Shown piece by piece: positions 56,115 to 64,000 of a DNA stretch of 64,000 nt (within the stretch, counting starts at the first letter, position 1; each line of letters starts with the position of its first letter). The translations under genes were made by a program, and so were the position numbers. The stretch is from Planococcus shixiaomingii (lineage in GTDB: Bacteria; Bacillota; Bacilli; Bacillales_A; Planococcaceae), in NCBI RefSeq assembly GCF_030413615.1, contig NZ_CP129236.1:3828001-3892000 (forward strand). Reading direction: 5' to 3'. The notes below the pieces were generated by a model, which was given only the letters and a program-made list of their open reading frames with translations, did no database searches and was not told where the DNA came from.

Positions 56115-57140
56115 ATGAAAAAGCCGGTTGAAAAAAAGAAAACCAAACCGCTGTGGATGAAAATTCTTTTTTCGCTTGTTGCTTTAGTGGTTCTTCTCGT
56201 AATGTCAGGTGCTGCTTTTGAAGCTGTAGCCAGCTATCAAGGCGCCAAAAAATTTCCGCCTGAAGGCAAATTGGTGAATGCAGGCAGCTCCAAGCTTCAC
56301 TTGCGGCAGCAAGGTGCCGGCAAACCTACTATTATTTTTGAAACCGGAAGTGGAGTAGCAAGTACTGGCTGGAGAGATTTGCCAAAGAAATTATCCGATT
56401 ACGCCACGGTCGTCACGTATGATCGAGCCGGCTATGCATGGAGCGAAGAGGCAACCACCGAGCGGACCGGCGACAACATTGTCCGTGAACTTTATACGGC
56501 TCTGCAGAAAGAAAATATTGAAGGCCCTTATATACTGGTCGGCCACTCATTGGGGGGAATGTATTCCCGGTTATTCGCCCAAACTTATCCAAATGAAGTT
56601 GAAGGCGTTGTGTTGCTTGATGCAAGGCCTGAAAATTTCTCAAAAGAAACCGCTCCTTTTTTTGAAAAAGCTAACCTTGATCCGGTTTCGGTAAATACCC
56701 CTCCCGCCAATATGTTGGCTTTGTTAAAGCGAATCGGTGTCCTCCGATTAATGGAAAATTCTATTTTGGTTGGCCTTTCTGAAGAAGAGCAGGACTTAGC
56801 AATGAATATAGAACTGCAACCTAAGTTTTTTCAAGCGCAGGAACAAGAACTGAAAAATATGACTGATTTAGAAAACAGCATCCGCAATCAATCGTTAGGA
56901 TCTATCCCTTTAACTATCATTACACATGGAATTCCTTCAGATGCCACTGGGTTTGGAATTTCATCAAAAGATAATAAACGGATGGAAGAAGTGTGGCAGG
57001 AACAGCAAAAACAACTGCTCGACCTTTCTACAGACAGCAAATTGGTTATAGCCGAGAAAAGCGGCCACTTTGTGATGGACGACGAACCGGAGCTCGTTTT
57101 CAACGCCATTAAAGAACAGATTGAACAGACAAAGCAGTAG
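56115..57140 (+). CDS. Membrane-anchored alpha/beta hydrolase
   Basis: A 341-residue alpha/beta hydrolase with a basic N-terminus and one membrane helix (about residues 17-38), so the catalytic domain is outside the cell membrane. ETGSGVASTGWRDLPKKL, DRAGYAWS, the elbow LVGHSLGGMYSRLFA with the nucleophile serine, and KSGHFVMDDEPELV with the catalytic histidine are seen. I chose ATG 56115 after GGGGGAT; the frame is open upstream without a site. Substrate unknown; an esterase or lipase-like role is possible. Confidence 0.8.
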   Translation: MKKPVEKKKTKPLWMKILFSLVALVVLLVMSGAAFEAVASYQGAKKFPPEGKLVNAGSSKLHLRQQGAGKPTIIFETGSGVASTGWRDLPKKLSDYATVVTYDRAGYAWSEEATTERTGDNIVRELYTALQKENIEGPYILVGHSLGGMYSRLFAQTYPNEVEGVVLLDARPENFSKETAPFFEKANLDPVSVNTPPANMLALLKRIGVLRLMENSILVGLSEEEQDLAMNIELQPKFFQAQEQELKNMTDLENSIRNQSLGSIPLTIITHGIPSDATGFGISSKDNKRMEEVWQEQQKQLLDLSTDSKLVIAEKSGHFVMDDEPELVFNAIKEQIEQTKQ

Positions 57141-57155
57141 TCTTTTATTTTAAGC

Positions 57156-57195
57156 AAAAAAGGGAGCAGCAATGTTTATTGCTTCTCCCTTTTTG
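57156..57195. terminator. Bidirectional terminator
   Basis: AAAAAGGGAG and GCAAT arms pair with ATTGC and CTCCCTTTTT with one bulge, just after the hydrolase stop. Confidence 0.8.
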
Positions 57196-57340
57196 TTCGC
57201 TCCACTAACTCATTGCCTTATCCTATACCGGTTGACCATTAAAAAGACACACAGTTGCCCATCTACAGCAATTGTCATTTCCTGCGAAGCATTTTCAAAA
57301 GCACATACAAAACCCATGGCAATAATTTTAAGTTTCTTTT

Positions 57341-58012
57341 CTATTTGCTTCTTTGATATAAGTCCCGGCTCTTGTAACCCGCGGCAAGAATCGTCAGCAT
57401 CTCTTTTCGGCGCTTTTCTTTTGTGGCTTCCTGTTTGGCGCTGTAAACAAAACGCGCCCAGTCTTTCCGGTAGCCTGGCGTCAGTGATTGATACAAGACA
57501 AGCAGCTCGGGCTCATCGCGCAAATCGTTTTCTATAGCCGGAATCATTTCGATGTAATCATCCACACACTGGCTCGCTGCAGTCGACTGCTTATTGCGGT
57601 TCCCGGCGTCTTCTTTTAATCCGACTACCGTGAAGACGTCATCTAGACCGACCATGCGGGCAAACTTAATACCGCTCGATCCGACATATCCGTTTTCGTC
57701 TGCACCAAGGCCTTCCAGTAAATCGTCACGGTGAATAAACGTCGGATATACCTTATTGCCTTTTTTCGGATACGCCAAAAACAAGTAGCCATTTTTAGAT
57801 AAAGCATTGCTTTCGATAATTTGGGTTACCTGCGCTTTTAACGACTCCATATCCAAAACAAAAGAAAAAATAAGGTCGTACGAGGCATCCTTGAGGGCTG
57901 TATCGAAATCTGGAAGCTGAGACAGATAATCTGCTCCTTCTGGTAAATTCAGTACAGCTACTTTTTCATATTTATGTAAGTTAAGTTTCTCTACTATGGT
58001 TTTTGCCATCAT
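57341..58012 (-). CDS. YdeI/OmpD-associated (OmdA) domain protein
   Basis: A 223-residue cytoplasmic protein. The C-terminal third (LVLYQSLTPGYRKDWARFVYSA followed by basic helices) matches the OmdA/YdeI family, some members of which protect against bacteriocins or antimicrobial peptides. The N-terminal 130 residues (VAVLNLPEGADYLSQLPDFD, YDLIFSFVLDMESL) look like the DUF3052-type nucleotide-fold seen with it in Bacillales. Function unproven. The 150 bases after its stop hold no clear gene. Confidence 0.65.
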   Translation of the reverse strand: MMAKTIVEKLNLHKYEKVAVLNLPEGADYLSQLPDFDTALKDASYDLIFSFVLDMESLKAQVTQIIESNALSKNGYLFLAYPKKGNKVYPTFIHRDDLLEGLGADENGYVGSSGIKFARMVGLDDVFTVVGLKEDAGNRNKQSTAASQCVDDYIEMIPAIENDLRDEPELLVLYQSLTPGYRKDWARFVYSAKQEATKEKRRKEMLTILAAGYKSRDLYQRSK

Positions 58013-58196
58013 TATCCCCTTTTGTTTTTCTTTAGTGTACCTTATTCCATAACGAATTTCGCCTTGTCTAAAAGTAAAATCTTAGGCATTCTAATTGGCA
58101 AGAGGCTTTCCAATCGCGCTAATCAGCTATTCTTTCTATCTTTTATGGTAAGCTGTTTTCATTAATTGAAAATTCTAACCTAAAGGATGAAAGCAA

Positions 58197-58433
58197 ATGA
58201 AACGTTTAATCGGCATTTTCATTATCGCCCAAGCCGTTTTTGTCGGCATCCTCTGTTATCAGCTTCAGTTATTGGCAGACTCTGTTCTCAAAGCGGCATC
58301 TTTTGGTTTACGGGACGTAGAACAAACGGGCTGGATTGGCAATCTGCCCGCCATGACCGTACTTTTACTGGTGGCAATGGTGCTGGTCGGAGTGTATTTG
58401 ATGTTATCCAAAAGTGAAAGTCCGAAGCCCTGA
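58197..58433 (+). CDS. Small two-helix membrane protein, unknown
   Basis: A 78-residue protein with hydrophobic helices at about 4-24 and 52-71 and a short polar tail. AAAGGATG precedes the ATG and a perfect terminator follows at once, which supports a real gene. I recognise no family. It stands alone. Confidence 0.7.
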   Translation: MKRLIGIFIIAQAVFVGILCYQLQLLADSVLKAASFGLRDVEQTGWIGNLPAMTVLLLVAMVLVGVYLMLSKSESPKP

Positions 58434-58445
58434 ATATAATCAAAT

Positions 58446-58485
58446 AAAAAGGTGGTTGAAAAACAACTTTTCAACCACCTTTTTT
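58446..58485 (+). terminator. Strong terminator
   Basis: A perfect 17-bp stem (58446-58462 with 58468-58484, loop ACAAC) ends in a T tract after the small membrane protein gene. Confidence 0.9.
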
Positions 58486-58540
58486 AACAGGAAAGGAACT
58501 TTCTTTAAAGCATCTATAGCTTTACTATTCCATCTTTTTA

Positions 58541-58569
58541 TTGCTTCTTTAAATAAATAATAGTAAACT
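58541..58569 (+). promoter_or_regulatory. Promoter of the gal operon
   Basis: TTGCTT (58541-58546), a 17-base spacer and TAAACT (58564-58569) put the start at about 58576, at the edge of a palindrome. Confidence 0.55.
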
Positions 58570-58575
58570 TTCAAT

Positions 58576-58602
58576 AACTTAATTAAATTAATTAATTAAG
58601 TT
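58576..58602. promoter_or_regulatory. Palindromic operator candidate of the gal operon
   Basis: AACTTAATTAA and TTAATTAAGTT form 11-bp arms around a five-base spacer, right at the predicted start site. This is a classical repressor position. A ROK-family gene at the far end of the operon is a candidate regulator. Confidence 0.55.
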
Positions 58603-58655
58603 AAATCGTTTCATTATCTATCGCTTTTATTCTAGTCATCCCTTTAGGAGGCATT

Positions 58656-59837
58656 ATGAGCATATTAACTACATTGACCAAAGATTTTCATTCAATTTTC
58701 AATACTACTGACATCCCAAGAACCTTTTTCGCACCAGGCAGAATGAACTTGATCGGTGAACACACGGATTATAACGGCGGCCACGTCTTCCCCGCTTCTC
58801 TGTCTTTTGGAACTTATGCACTTGGCGCTAAACGCGACGACCAGAAATTCCGGTTTTACTCCATGAACTTTCCGGATGCGGAAATTATCGAATGCGACTT
58901 AACCAATTTGTCTTTCGATGAAGCGGCAGGTTGGGCAAATTATCCAAAAGGCATGATCTTGTATATGAAAGAAGCCGGAAAAAACATTCTTCAAGGCGCT
59001 GACATTCTGTTTTATGGCAATATCCCGAACGGTGCCGGCCTTTCTTCTTCTGCCTCCATTGAATTAGCTACAGGGGTTCTGTTAAACGCACTATATGAAT
59101 TGGATGTGGAACGCATTCCGATGGTGAAGCTTGGACAAAAAGTGGAGAACGAATATATTGGCGTGAACAGCGGCATTATGGACCAATTTGCTATTGGCAT
59201 GGGGAAAAAAGATAACGCTATTCTTTTGAATTGCCAAACTTTAGAATACAAATATGCACCCATTGAGTTGGACGATCATGTAGTGGTGATCATCAATACC
59301 AATAAGCAGCGTACGTTAGCCGGATCGAAGTACAATGAACGGAGATCTCAGTGCGAACTAGCAGTGAGCCAGCTGCAGCAACAATTGCCCATCAGCACTT
59401 TGGGCGAATTATCAGCAGCGCAATTTGAAGAACACAAACACTTAATAACCGATCCCATTATTCGAAAACGCGCCAATCATGCGGTTTATGAAAATCTGCG
59501 GACATTGGAAGCTCTTGAAAAATTGCAGCAAGGCGATCTCGATGGTTTCGGCCAGCTTATGAACGAGTCCCACCTGTCCTTGCGGGATGATTATGAAGTG
59601 ACAGGAATCGAGCTGGACACAATTGTGCAAGCGGCATGGGAGCAGCCAGGCGTCATCGGTGCCCGGATGACCGGCGCTGGATTTGGCGGATGCGCCATTG
59701 CCATTGTCGAGAATGAACAAGAAGAAGAATTTAAGAAAACAATCAATCAGAAATACCGGGAAGTTGTCGGTTACGAAGCAACATTCTATACGGCTGCTAT
59801 TGGCGACGGTGCAAGAGAACTTGTGGAGGAGTGTTAA
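58656..59837 (+). CDS. galK: Galactokinase
   Basis: A 393-residue GHMP kinase that phosphorylates galactose at C1. The signature GRMNLIGEHTDYNGGHVFP is near the N-terminus, the ATP loop is PNGAGLSSSASIELA, and GARMTGAGFGGCAIAIV is motif 3. GGAGG precedes the ATG. First gene of a galKETM operon, one base from galE. Confidence 0.96.
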   Translation: MSILTTLTKDFHSIFNTTDIPRTFFAPGRMNLIGEHTDYNGGHVFPASLSFGTYALGAKRDDQKFRFYSMNFPDAEIIECDLTNLSFDEAAGWANYPKGMILYMKEAGKNILQGADILFYGNIPNGAGLSSSASIELATGVLLNALYELDVERIPMVKLGQKVENEYIGVNSGIMDQFAIGMGKKDNAILLNCQTLEYKYAPIELDDHVVVIINTNKQRTLAGSKYNERRSQCELAVSQLQQQLPISTLGELSAAQFEEHKHLITDPIIRKRANHAVYENLRTLEALEKLQQGDLDGFGQLMNESHLSLRDDYEVTGIELDTIVQAAWEQPGVIGARMTGAGFGGCAIAIVENEQEEEFKKTINQKYREVVGYEATFYTAAIGDGARELVEEC

Positions 59838-59838
59838 T

Positions 59839-60834
59839 ATGAGCGTTTTAGTGTTAGGTGGAGCAGGATATATCGGGTCTCATGCAGTTTACCAACTGAT
59901 TGAACAAGGTGAAAGCGTTGTAATCGTCGATAATTTGGAAACCGGCCATAAAGAATCGGTGCATCCAAAAGCGGCTTTTTATAAGGGAGACATGCGGAAT
60001 TTCGAGTTTCTCAATTCTGTTTTTGAAAAAGAATCCATTGATGCGGTTATCCACTTTGCGGCAAACTCACTTGTCGGCGAATCGATGGAAAACCCACTCA
60101 AGTATTTCGACAACAATGTTTACGGCACGCAGGTGCTGCTTCAGGCAATGGTTCAACACGATGTCAAAAACATTGTCTTCTCCTCCACTGCCGCAACATA
60201 CGGCGAACCGGAGTCCGTACCAATTACCGAGACGATGCCAACAGTGCCGACCAGTACATACGGCGAAACAAAATTGACGATGGAGAAATTGATGAAATGG
60301 ACAGAACAAGCGCATGGCATCCGCTTTGTTTCGCTGCGTTACTTTAATGTCGCTGGAGCAAGAAAAGGCGCCGAGATCGGCGAAGACCACCGGCCGGAAT
60401 CGCATTTGGTTCCGCTCATTCTGCAGACAGCACTCGGGCAACGCTCTCATATCACTGTTTTTGGTGATGACTACGATACGCAGGACGGCACATGCATCCG
60501 TGACTATGTTCACGTAGAAGATTTGATCAGCGCCCATCTTCTTGCTTTGAATTATTTAAAAGAAGGCGGTCAGAGTAATGTGTTCAACCTGGGGAGCAGC
60601 CAGGGCTTCTCGGTGAATGAAATGATCGATACGGCTCGTACGGTAACGGGCAAAGAAATCCCAGCCCAAATCGGGCCACGAAGAGCTGGTGATCCAAGTA
60701 TTCTGATCGCAAGTTCCGATAAAGCTAAAGAGGTACTCGGCTGGAATCCGACACGCACTTCTGTGACCGAAATTATTGAGGACGCTTGGGAGTGGCATTC
60801 AACACATCCGGCAGGCTATGAAAAGGAAGTGTAA
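59839..60834 (+). CDS. galE: UDP-glucose 4-epimerase
   Basis: A 331-residue short-chain dehydrogenase-type epimerase. The NAD loop is GGAGYIGSHAVYQL, the catalytic serine lies in SSTAATYGEP, and the YxxxK pair is in TYGETKLTMEK. It interconverts UDP-galactose and UDP-glucose. GGAGGAG precedes ATG 59839; the galK stop is one base before it. The product also feeds cell-surface polysaccharide synthesis. Confidence 0.95.
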   Translation: MSVLVLGGAGYIGSHAVYQLIEQGESVVIVDNLETGHKESVHPKAAFYKGDMRNFEFLNSVFEKESIDAVIHFAANSLVGESMENPLKYFDNNVYGTQVLLQAMVQHDVKNIVFSSTAATYGEPESVPITETMPTVPTSTYGETKLTMEKLMKWTEQAHGIRFVSLRYFNVAGARKGAEIGEDHRPESHLVPLILQTALGQRSHITVFGDDYDTQDGTCIRDYVHVEDLISAHLLALNYLKEGGQSNVFNLGSSQGFSVNEMIDTARTVTGKEIPAQIGPRRAGDPSILIASSDKAKEVLGWNPTRTSVTEIIEDAWEWHSTHPAGYEKEV

Positions 60835-60838
60835 GCCA

Positions 60839-62332
60839 TTGATCTACCAACAGCTAGAAGGGCTCATCCAACAAGCCCTCAATGCACAGTTAATCGAACG
60901 GGACGACGTTATTTATGCCCGCAACCAAGTGATGAATTTATTGAAATTGGAATCATTTCCTAATAAAGCGGTTGAAGCGGCCGATGATACCATCCCGAAT
61001 TTATTGGAAAGCGTCGTTGCTTATGCCATCACACAAGGAATCATCATGGATGTTTTGGACGACAAAGAAATTTTGTCCGCCAATATCATGAATTGCTTTG
61101 TTGCAAGACCGTCTGCCATAAATGGAGTTTTTCAGCAAAAGTACAGCGAATCGCCAATTGCGGCAACCGATTACTTTTATGAGTTAAGTAAAAACAGCAA
61201 TTACATCCAAATGAACCGGATTGCTAAAAACATTTCCTATAAAGTCGATACAGCGTACGGCGAGATGGATGTCACAATTAACTTGTCGAAGCCAGAAAAA
61301 GATCCCGAGCAGATCAAGCGGGAACGGACGTTAAAACAAACCATCAACTACCCGAAATGCTTGTTATGCAAAGAAAACGAAGGATACACGGGACGGACCG
61401 GCTATCCGGCAAGAGCCAATCACCGGATCGTGAACGTTCCACTACTGGGGGAAAACTGGTATTTGCAGTATTCGCCTTATGTTTATTACAACGAACACAG
61501 CATTTTGCTTTCGGAAGAACATCGTGATATGAAAATTGATAAAAGCGTCTTCGAGCGCTTGCTTACGTTTACCGATAAATTTCCCCATTATTTCATCGGC
61601 TCGAATGCCGATCTGCCGATTGTCGGCGGTTCCATCTTAAGCCATGACCATTACCAGGCGGGACGCTATGAATTTGCTATGACCCGGGCAGAAGACGCTT
61701 TTTCGTTTGAATTGGCTGCTTATCCGGAAATTGACGCAGCTGTTGTAAAATGGCCGCTGTCGGTGATCCGACTGCGCGGAAAAGATATTAACCGCCTCGT
61801 GGCAGCTTCTGATCTTGTTTTTCAAACGTGGCAAACCTATTCGGACGAACAGGCGCAAGTCGCGGCTTTTACAGGCGAGACACCGCATAACACCGTCACT
61901 CCTATCGCCCGAAACAAAAATGGCCAATTTGAAATCGATCTGGTGCTCCGAAACAACCGGACCACTAATGAACACCCGCTCGGCATTTTCCATCCTCACG
62001 CAGATGTCCATCACATTAAAAAGGAAAACATCGGCTTGATCGAAGTGATGGGACTGGCGGTTTTACCGCCGCGCCTGAAGGATGAGCTGGCTGACATCCA
62101 GGGATATTTAATGGGTGAGCCAAAACAGCCCGAAGAATATCATATGGACTGGGCAGAGCAATTGAAAACAGAATACGGAACGCTTGAAAATGAAGAAGAT
62201 GCTGAAGCAATTTTACAAAAAGAGCTTGGAAAGAAATTTGTCCGCGTTCTTGAAGATGCGGGCGTCTTAAAAGATCGGCAAGCATTCGATCGATTTCTTC
62301 ACGCATTAACAACTAAGTGGGTGCAAGTATGA
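60839..62332 (+). CDS. galT: UDP-glucose--hexose-1-phosphate uridylyltransferase, Firmicutes type 2
   Basis: A 497-residue GalT of the longer Firmicutes class, not the HIT-type enzyme of E. coli. LLCKENEGYTGRTGYPARANHR, PIVGGSILSHDHYQAGRYEF and the C-terminal IFHPHADVHHIKKENIGLIEVMG are typical. It swaps UMP between UDP-glucose and galactose 1-phosphate. I place the start at TTG 60839, with AAAGGAAGTG about nine bases upstream; ATG 60818 inside galE is the alternative. The stop overlaps galM by four bases. Confidence 0.92.
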   Translation: MIYQQLEGLIQQALNAQLIERDDVIYARNQVMNLLKLESFPNKAVEAADDTIPNLLESVVAYAITQGIIMDVLDDKEILSANIMNCFVARPSAINGVFQQKYSESPIAATDYFYELSKNSNYIQMNRIAKNISYKVDTAYGEMDVTINLSKPEKDPEQIKRERTLKQTINYPKCLLCKENEGYTGRTGYPARANHRIVNVPLLGENWYLQYSPYVYYNEHSILLSEEHRDMKIDKSVFERLLTFTDKFPHYFIGSNADLPIVGGSILSHDHYQAGRYEFAMTRAEDAFSFELAAYPEIDAAVVKWPLSVIRLRGKDINRLVAASDLVFQTWQTYSDEQAQVAAFTGETPHNTVTPIARNKNGQFEIDLVLRNNRTTNEHPLGIFHPHADVHHIKKENIGLIEVMGLAVLPPRLKDELADIQGYLMGEPKQPEEYHMDWAEQLKTEYGTLENEEDAEAILQKELGKKFVRVLEDAGVLKDRQAFDRFLHALTTKWVQV

Positions 62333-63366
62333 ATATTACAGCAGTACCAGCTACAGAAGAGTGGACAGAATACACCTTGACGAACGGCACAGGAATGGCC
62401 GTCAGCATCCTTGATTTCGGCGGAATTATCACCAAAATCATGGTGCCCGACCGCAACGGAAATCTTGAGAACGTTGTTTTGAGTTATAAAAATGTACCGG
62501 ACTACCAGCAAAACCCCAACTTTTTTGGAGCTTTGATCGGTCCGGTTGCCGGCAGAATCGAAGGAGCTTCGTTCGAACTATCCGGTACACCTTACTCTTT
62601 AGAAGCGAATGAAGGAAATAACCATTTGCACGGGGGCAGTGAAGGGTTTCATCAAGCCCTTTGGAAAGCTGTCCCTTTCCAGAATGAACAAGCGGTCGGT
62701 TTAACGCTTAGCCATACGCGTCCCGACGGCGAAGGAAGCTATCCCGGCACTGTAACCGTTTCAGCTACCTATACGCTGACAAACGACAACCGGCTCATCT
62801 TGGAATATGAAGCAAGCAGCGATAAAACAACGCCGTTGACGTTGACCAACCATTCTTATTTCAACTTGAGCGGCAATTTGAAAAACACGGTTGGGCCTCA
62901 GGTTGCAACCATTGATAGCAGCCGAGTTATCGAATTGGATGATCAGCTGATTCCTACCGGAAACCTGATGGCTGTTACAGAAACCCCTTTTGACTTCCGC
63001 GCTGGCCGAAAGCTCGAAGACGGATTCAACGATGCGTTCGTCCAGAATGAACTCGCCGGAAGCGGTTATGACCATTACTTTGTTTTTGACAATACCCGGC
63101 AGCCGAAAGTGCTCCTTCAAGATTCCGTCAGCGGACGCCAAATGGCTGTAGAGACTGATCAGCCTGGAATGGTCATGTATACAGGGAATGGATTGGACGA
63201 TTCTTTGCATTTGAACGAAGGTATGTCCCGCAAATACCTCGGTGTCTGCTTTGAAACCCAAGGCTCTCCCGCTTCCTTGCATCATGAAAATATGCCGGGT
63301 ATTATTTTGCACGCAGGCGATGTTTACAAAACACAGACTGCTTTCATTTTTAGTTTGATGGAATAA
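62329..63366 (+). CDS. galM: Aldose 1-epimerase (mutarotase)
   Basis: A 345-residue galactose mutarotase. The catalytic histidines are in NEGNNHLHGG and LTNHSYFNLSG, and the base Glu is in GVCFETQGSP. It converts beta- to alpha-galactose, the form used by GalK. ATG 62329 overlaps the galT stop (ATGA), which supports coupled translation. Last gene of the operon before a strong terminator. Confidence 0.93.
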   Translation: MNITAVPATEEWTEYTLTNGTGMAVSILDFGGIITKIMVPDRNGNLENVVLSYKNVPDYQQNPNFFGALIGPVAGRIEGASFELSGTPYSLEANEGNNHLHGGSEGFHQALWKAVPFQNEQAVGLTLSHTRPDGEGSYPGTVTVSATYTLTNDNRLILEYEASSDKTTPLTLTNHSYFNLSGNLKNTVGPQVATIDSSRVIELDDQLIPTGNLMAVTETPFDFRAGRKLEDGFNDAFVQNELAGSGYDHYFVFDNTRQPKVLLQDSVSGRQMAVETDQPGMVMYTGNGLDDSLHLNEGMSRKYLGVCFETQGSPASLHHENMPGIILHAGDVYKTQTAFIFSLME

Positions 63367-63367
63367 A

Positions 63368-63406
63368 AAATAGGGTGAACCTTCACTATGAAGGTTCACC
63401 CTATTT
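63368..63406. terminator. Strong bidirectional terminator
   Basis: A perfect 17-bp stem (arm AAATAGGGTGAACCTTC, loop ACTAT) separates galM from the convergent ROK gene. It overlaps the end of the latter. Confidence 0.88.
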
Positions 63407-64000
63407 GCATCACCGGATCAAACAGTTCGACCAGCAGCAGGGACACTGCTCCCAATAAAGTCGCTTCATCTCCTAGCCGACTGACTGTTACATGCGTCCC
63501 TCTAGCATCAGGAGTGAGAACCTTTTGCTGGATAGCCGCAAGAGCTGCGGGCATCAAGAATTTTTCACTTTTTATGACGCCTCCCCCTAAGACAATTTCA
63601 CCTGGGTTGATCAAATGGATCAAGTTCGTTAAGCCGACGCCAATAACATGCCCGGTTTCCTCTAATAGATCCACACAAGACTGGCTGCCGCTTTCAGCCA
63701 AGTCAAAAACGTCCTTGCCCGTTAAATTCCCATTCTGTTCTTTCAACTGTTTTTCTGCTCGTTTGGCAATTGCTGTCCCGCTTACGAATGTTTGCAGGCA
63801 TCCACGATTACCGCATTCGCATTCTTCACCATTGATATCAATCGTCATATGGCCAAATTCTCCGGCAATGCCTTGTGCGCCGTGGTAAAGCTTGCCATTC
63901 ATGACAATTCCCGCACCCACGCCTCGGCCGATATTCACCGCAACCATGCTGTCGGCATCCCCATGGCCGCCAAACCACGATTCACCTAATGCCATTGCCC
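63396..64000 (-). CDS. ROK-family protein, probably transcriptional repressor (N-terminus outside window)
   Basis: The last 201 codons of a ROK protein; the frame continues past base 64000. VAVNIGRGVGAGIVMNGKLYHGAQGIAGEFGHM and CECGNRGCLQTFVSG give the sugar-binding and zinc motifs (CxCGxxGC). The residue after the zinc motif is Gln where kinases usually have Glu, and the segment before MALGE reads xAMALGE as in ROK repressors. I therefore favour an XylR/NagC-like regulator over a sugar kinase. It is convergent with galKETM and could bind the palindrome at 58576. Confidence 0.75.
   Translation of the reverse strand, partial: AMALGESWFGGHGDADSMVAVNIGRGVGAGIVMNGKLYHGAQGIAGEFGHMTIDINGEECECGNRGCLQTFVSGTAIAKRAEKQLKEQNGNLTGKDVFDLAESGSQSCVDLLEETGHVIGVGLTNLIHLINPGEIVLGGGVIKSEKFLMPAALAAIQQKVLTPDARGTHVTVSRLGDEATLLGAVSLLLVELFDPVMQIG

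Noticed and set aside
57200..57340. Small minus-strand frame of about 36 codons after the OmdA-domain gene
   Set aside because: No ribosome site or family likeness; it probably arises by chance.

Overview
The window looks like an ordinary chromosomal stretch of a low-to-mid GC Gram-positive bacterium of the Bacillales, most likely Planococcaceae (Planococcus/Planomicrobium-like). This rests on strong AGGAGG-type ribosome sites, frequent TTG/GTG starts, lipoprotein signal peptides, Firmicutes riboswitch classes, and proteins that closely resemble Bacillus MtnK/W/X/B/D and KimA. I see no rRNA, tRNA, CRISPR array, prophage or transposase gene. The assignment is by recognition only, not by a database search.

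Layout. 1-7.4 kb: a truncated membrane protein, an MFS exporter, then a divergent Fur-controlled pair: a ferredoxin-NADP reductase-like flavoprotein facing a ferric-siderophore ABC operon (ATPase, binding lipoprotein, two permeases). 6.8-11 kb: flavin reductase-like protein, Gfo/Idh/MocA oxidoreductase, EAL-domain phosphodiesterase, a small haem-copper-oxidase-like membrane protein, a RibD/DHFR-fold protein, and an intergenic repeat cluster. 11.4-21.3 kb: a methionine-salvage island, with mtnK-mtnA plus a sugar-type ABC importer on the minus strand and mtnW-X-B-D on the plus strand, each led by its own SAM-I riboswitch with a dispersed repeat between them. 21.4-28.4 kb: a probable exopolysaccharide module (large membrane-anchored TIM-barrel glycosidase, processive GT2 synthase, HEAT-repeat membrane protein, and a secreted TIM-barrel protein under a c-di-GMP-I riboswitch). 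28.5-30.8 kb: proBA.

31-46.8 kb: small enzymes, an ABC exporter pair, a three-gene amino-acid ABC importer under a lysine riboswitch, an AlkZ-like DNA glycosylase, transporters, a proline-iminopeptidase-like hydrolase, a branched-chain aminotransferase, a Nudix hydrolase, a methyltransferase and a LysE exporter. 47-49.2 kb: the potassium importer kimA behind a c-di-AMP riboswitch. 49.2-54.3 kb: C4-dicarboxylate uptake and sensing (dctA-type symporter, dctSR, a divergent dctB), with an exactly 21-bp-periodic tandem repeat between dctR and the symporter. 54.3-58.5 kb: YjdM-like protein, mnmH, a hydrolase, an OmdA-domain protein and a small membrane protein. 58.6-64 kb: a Leloir operon galK-galE-galT-galM with a palindromic operator candidate, facing a truncated ROK-family gene.

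The striking theme is RNA control. Five metabolite or second-messenger riboswitches (two SAM, one c-di-GMP, one lysine, one c-di-AMP) can be read directly, most with mutually exclusive hairpins. The best candidates for new biology are (i) the SAM-controlled ABC importer welded to mtnKA, a likely methylthioribose uptake system; (ii) the GT2/HEAT/glycosidase cluster with a c-di-GMP switch that sequesters a Shine-Dalgarno site; and (iii) the 21-bp repeat array at the dct locus.
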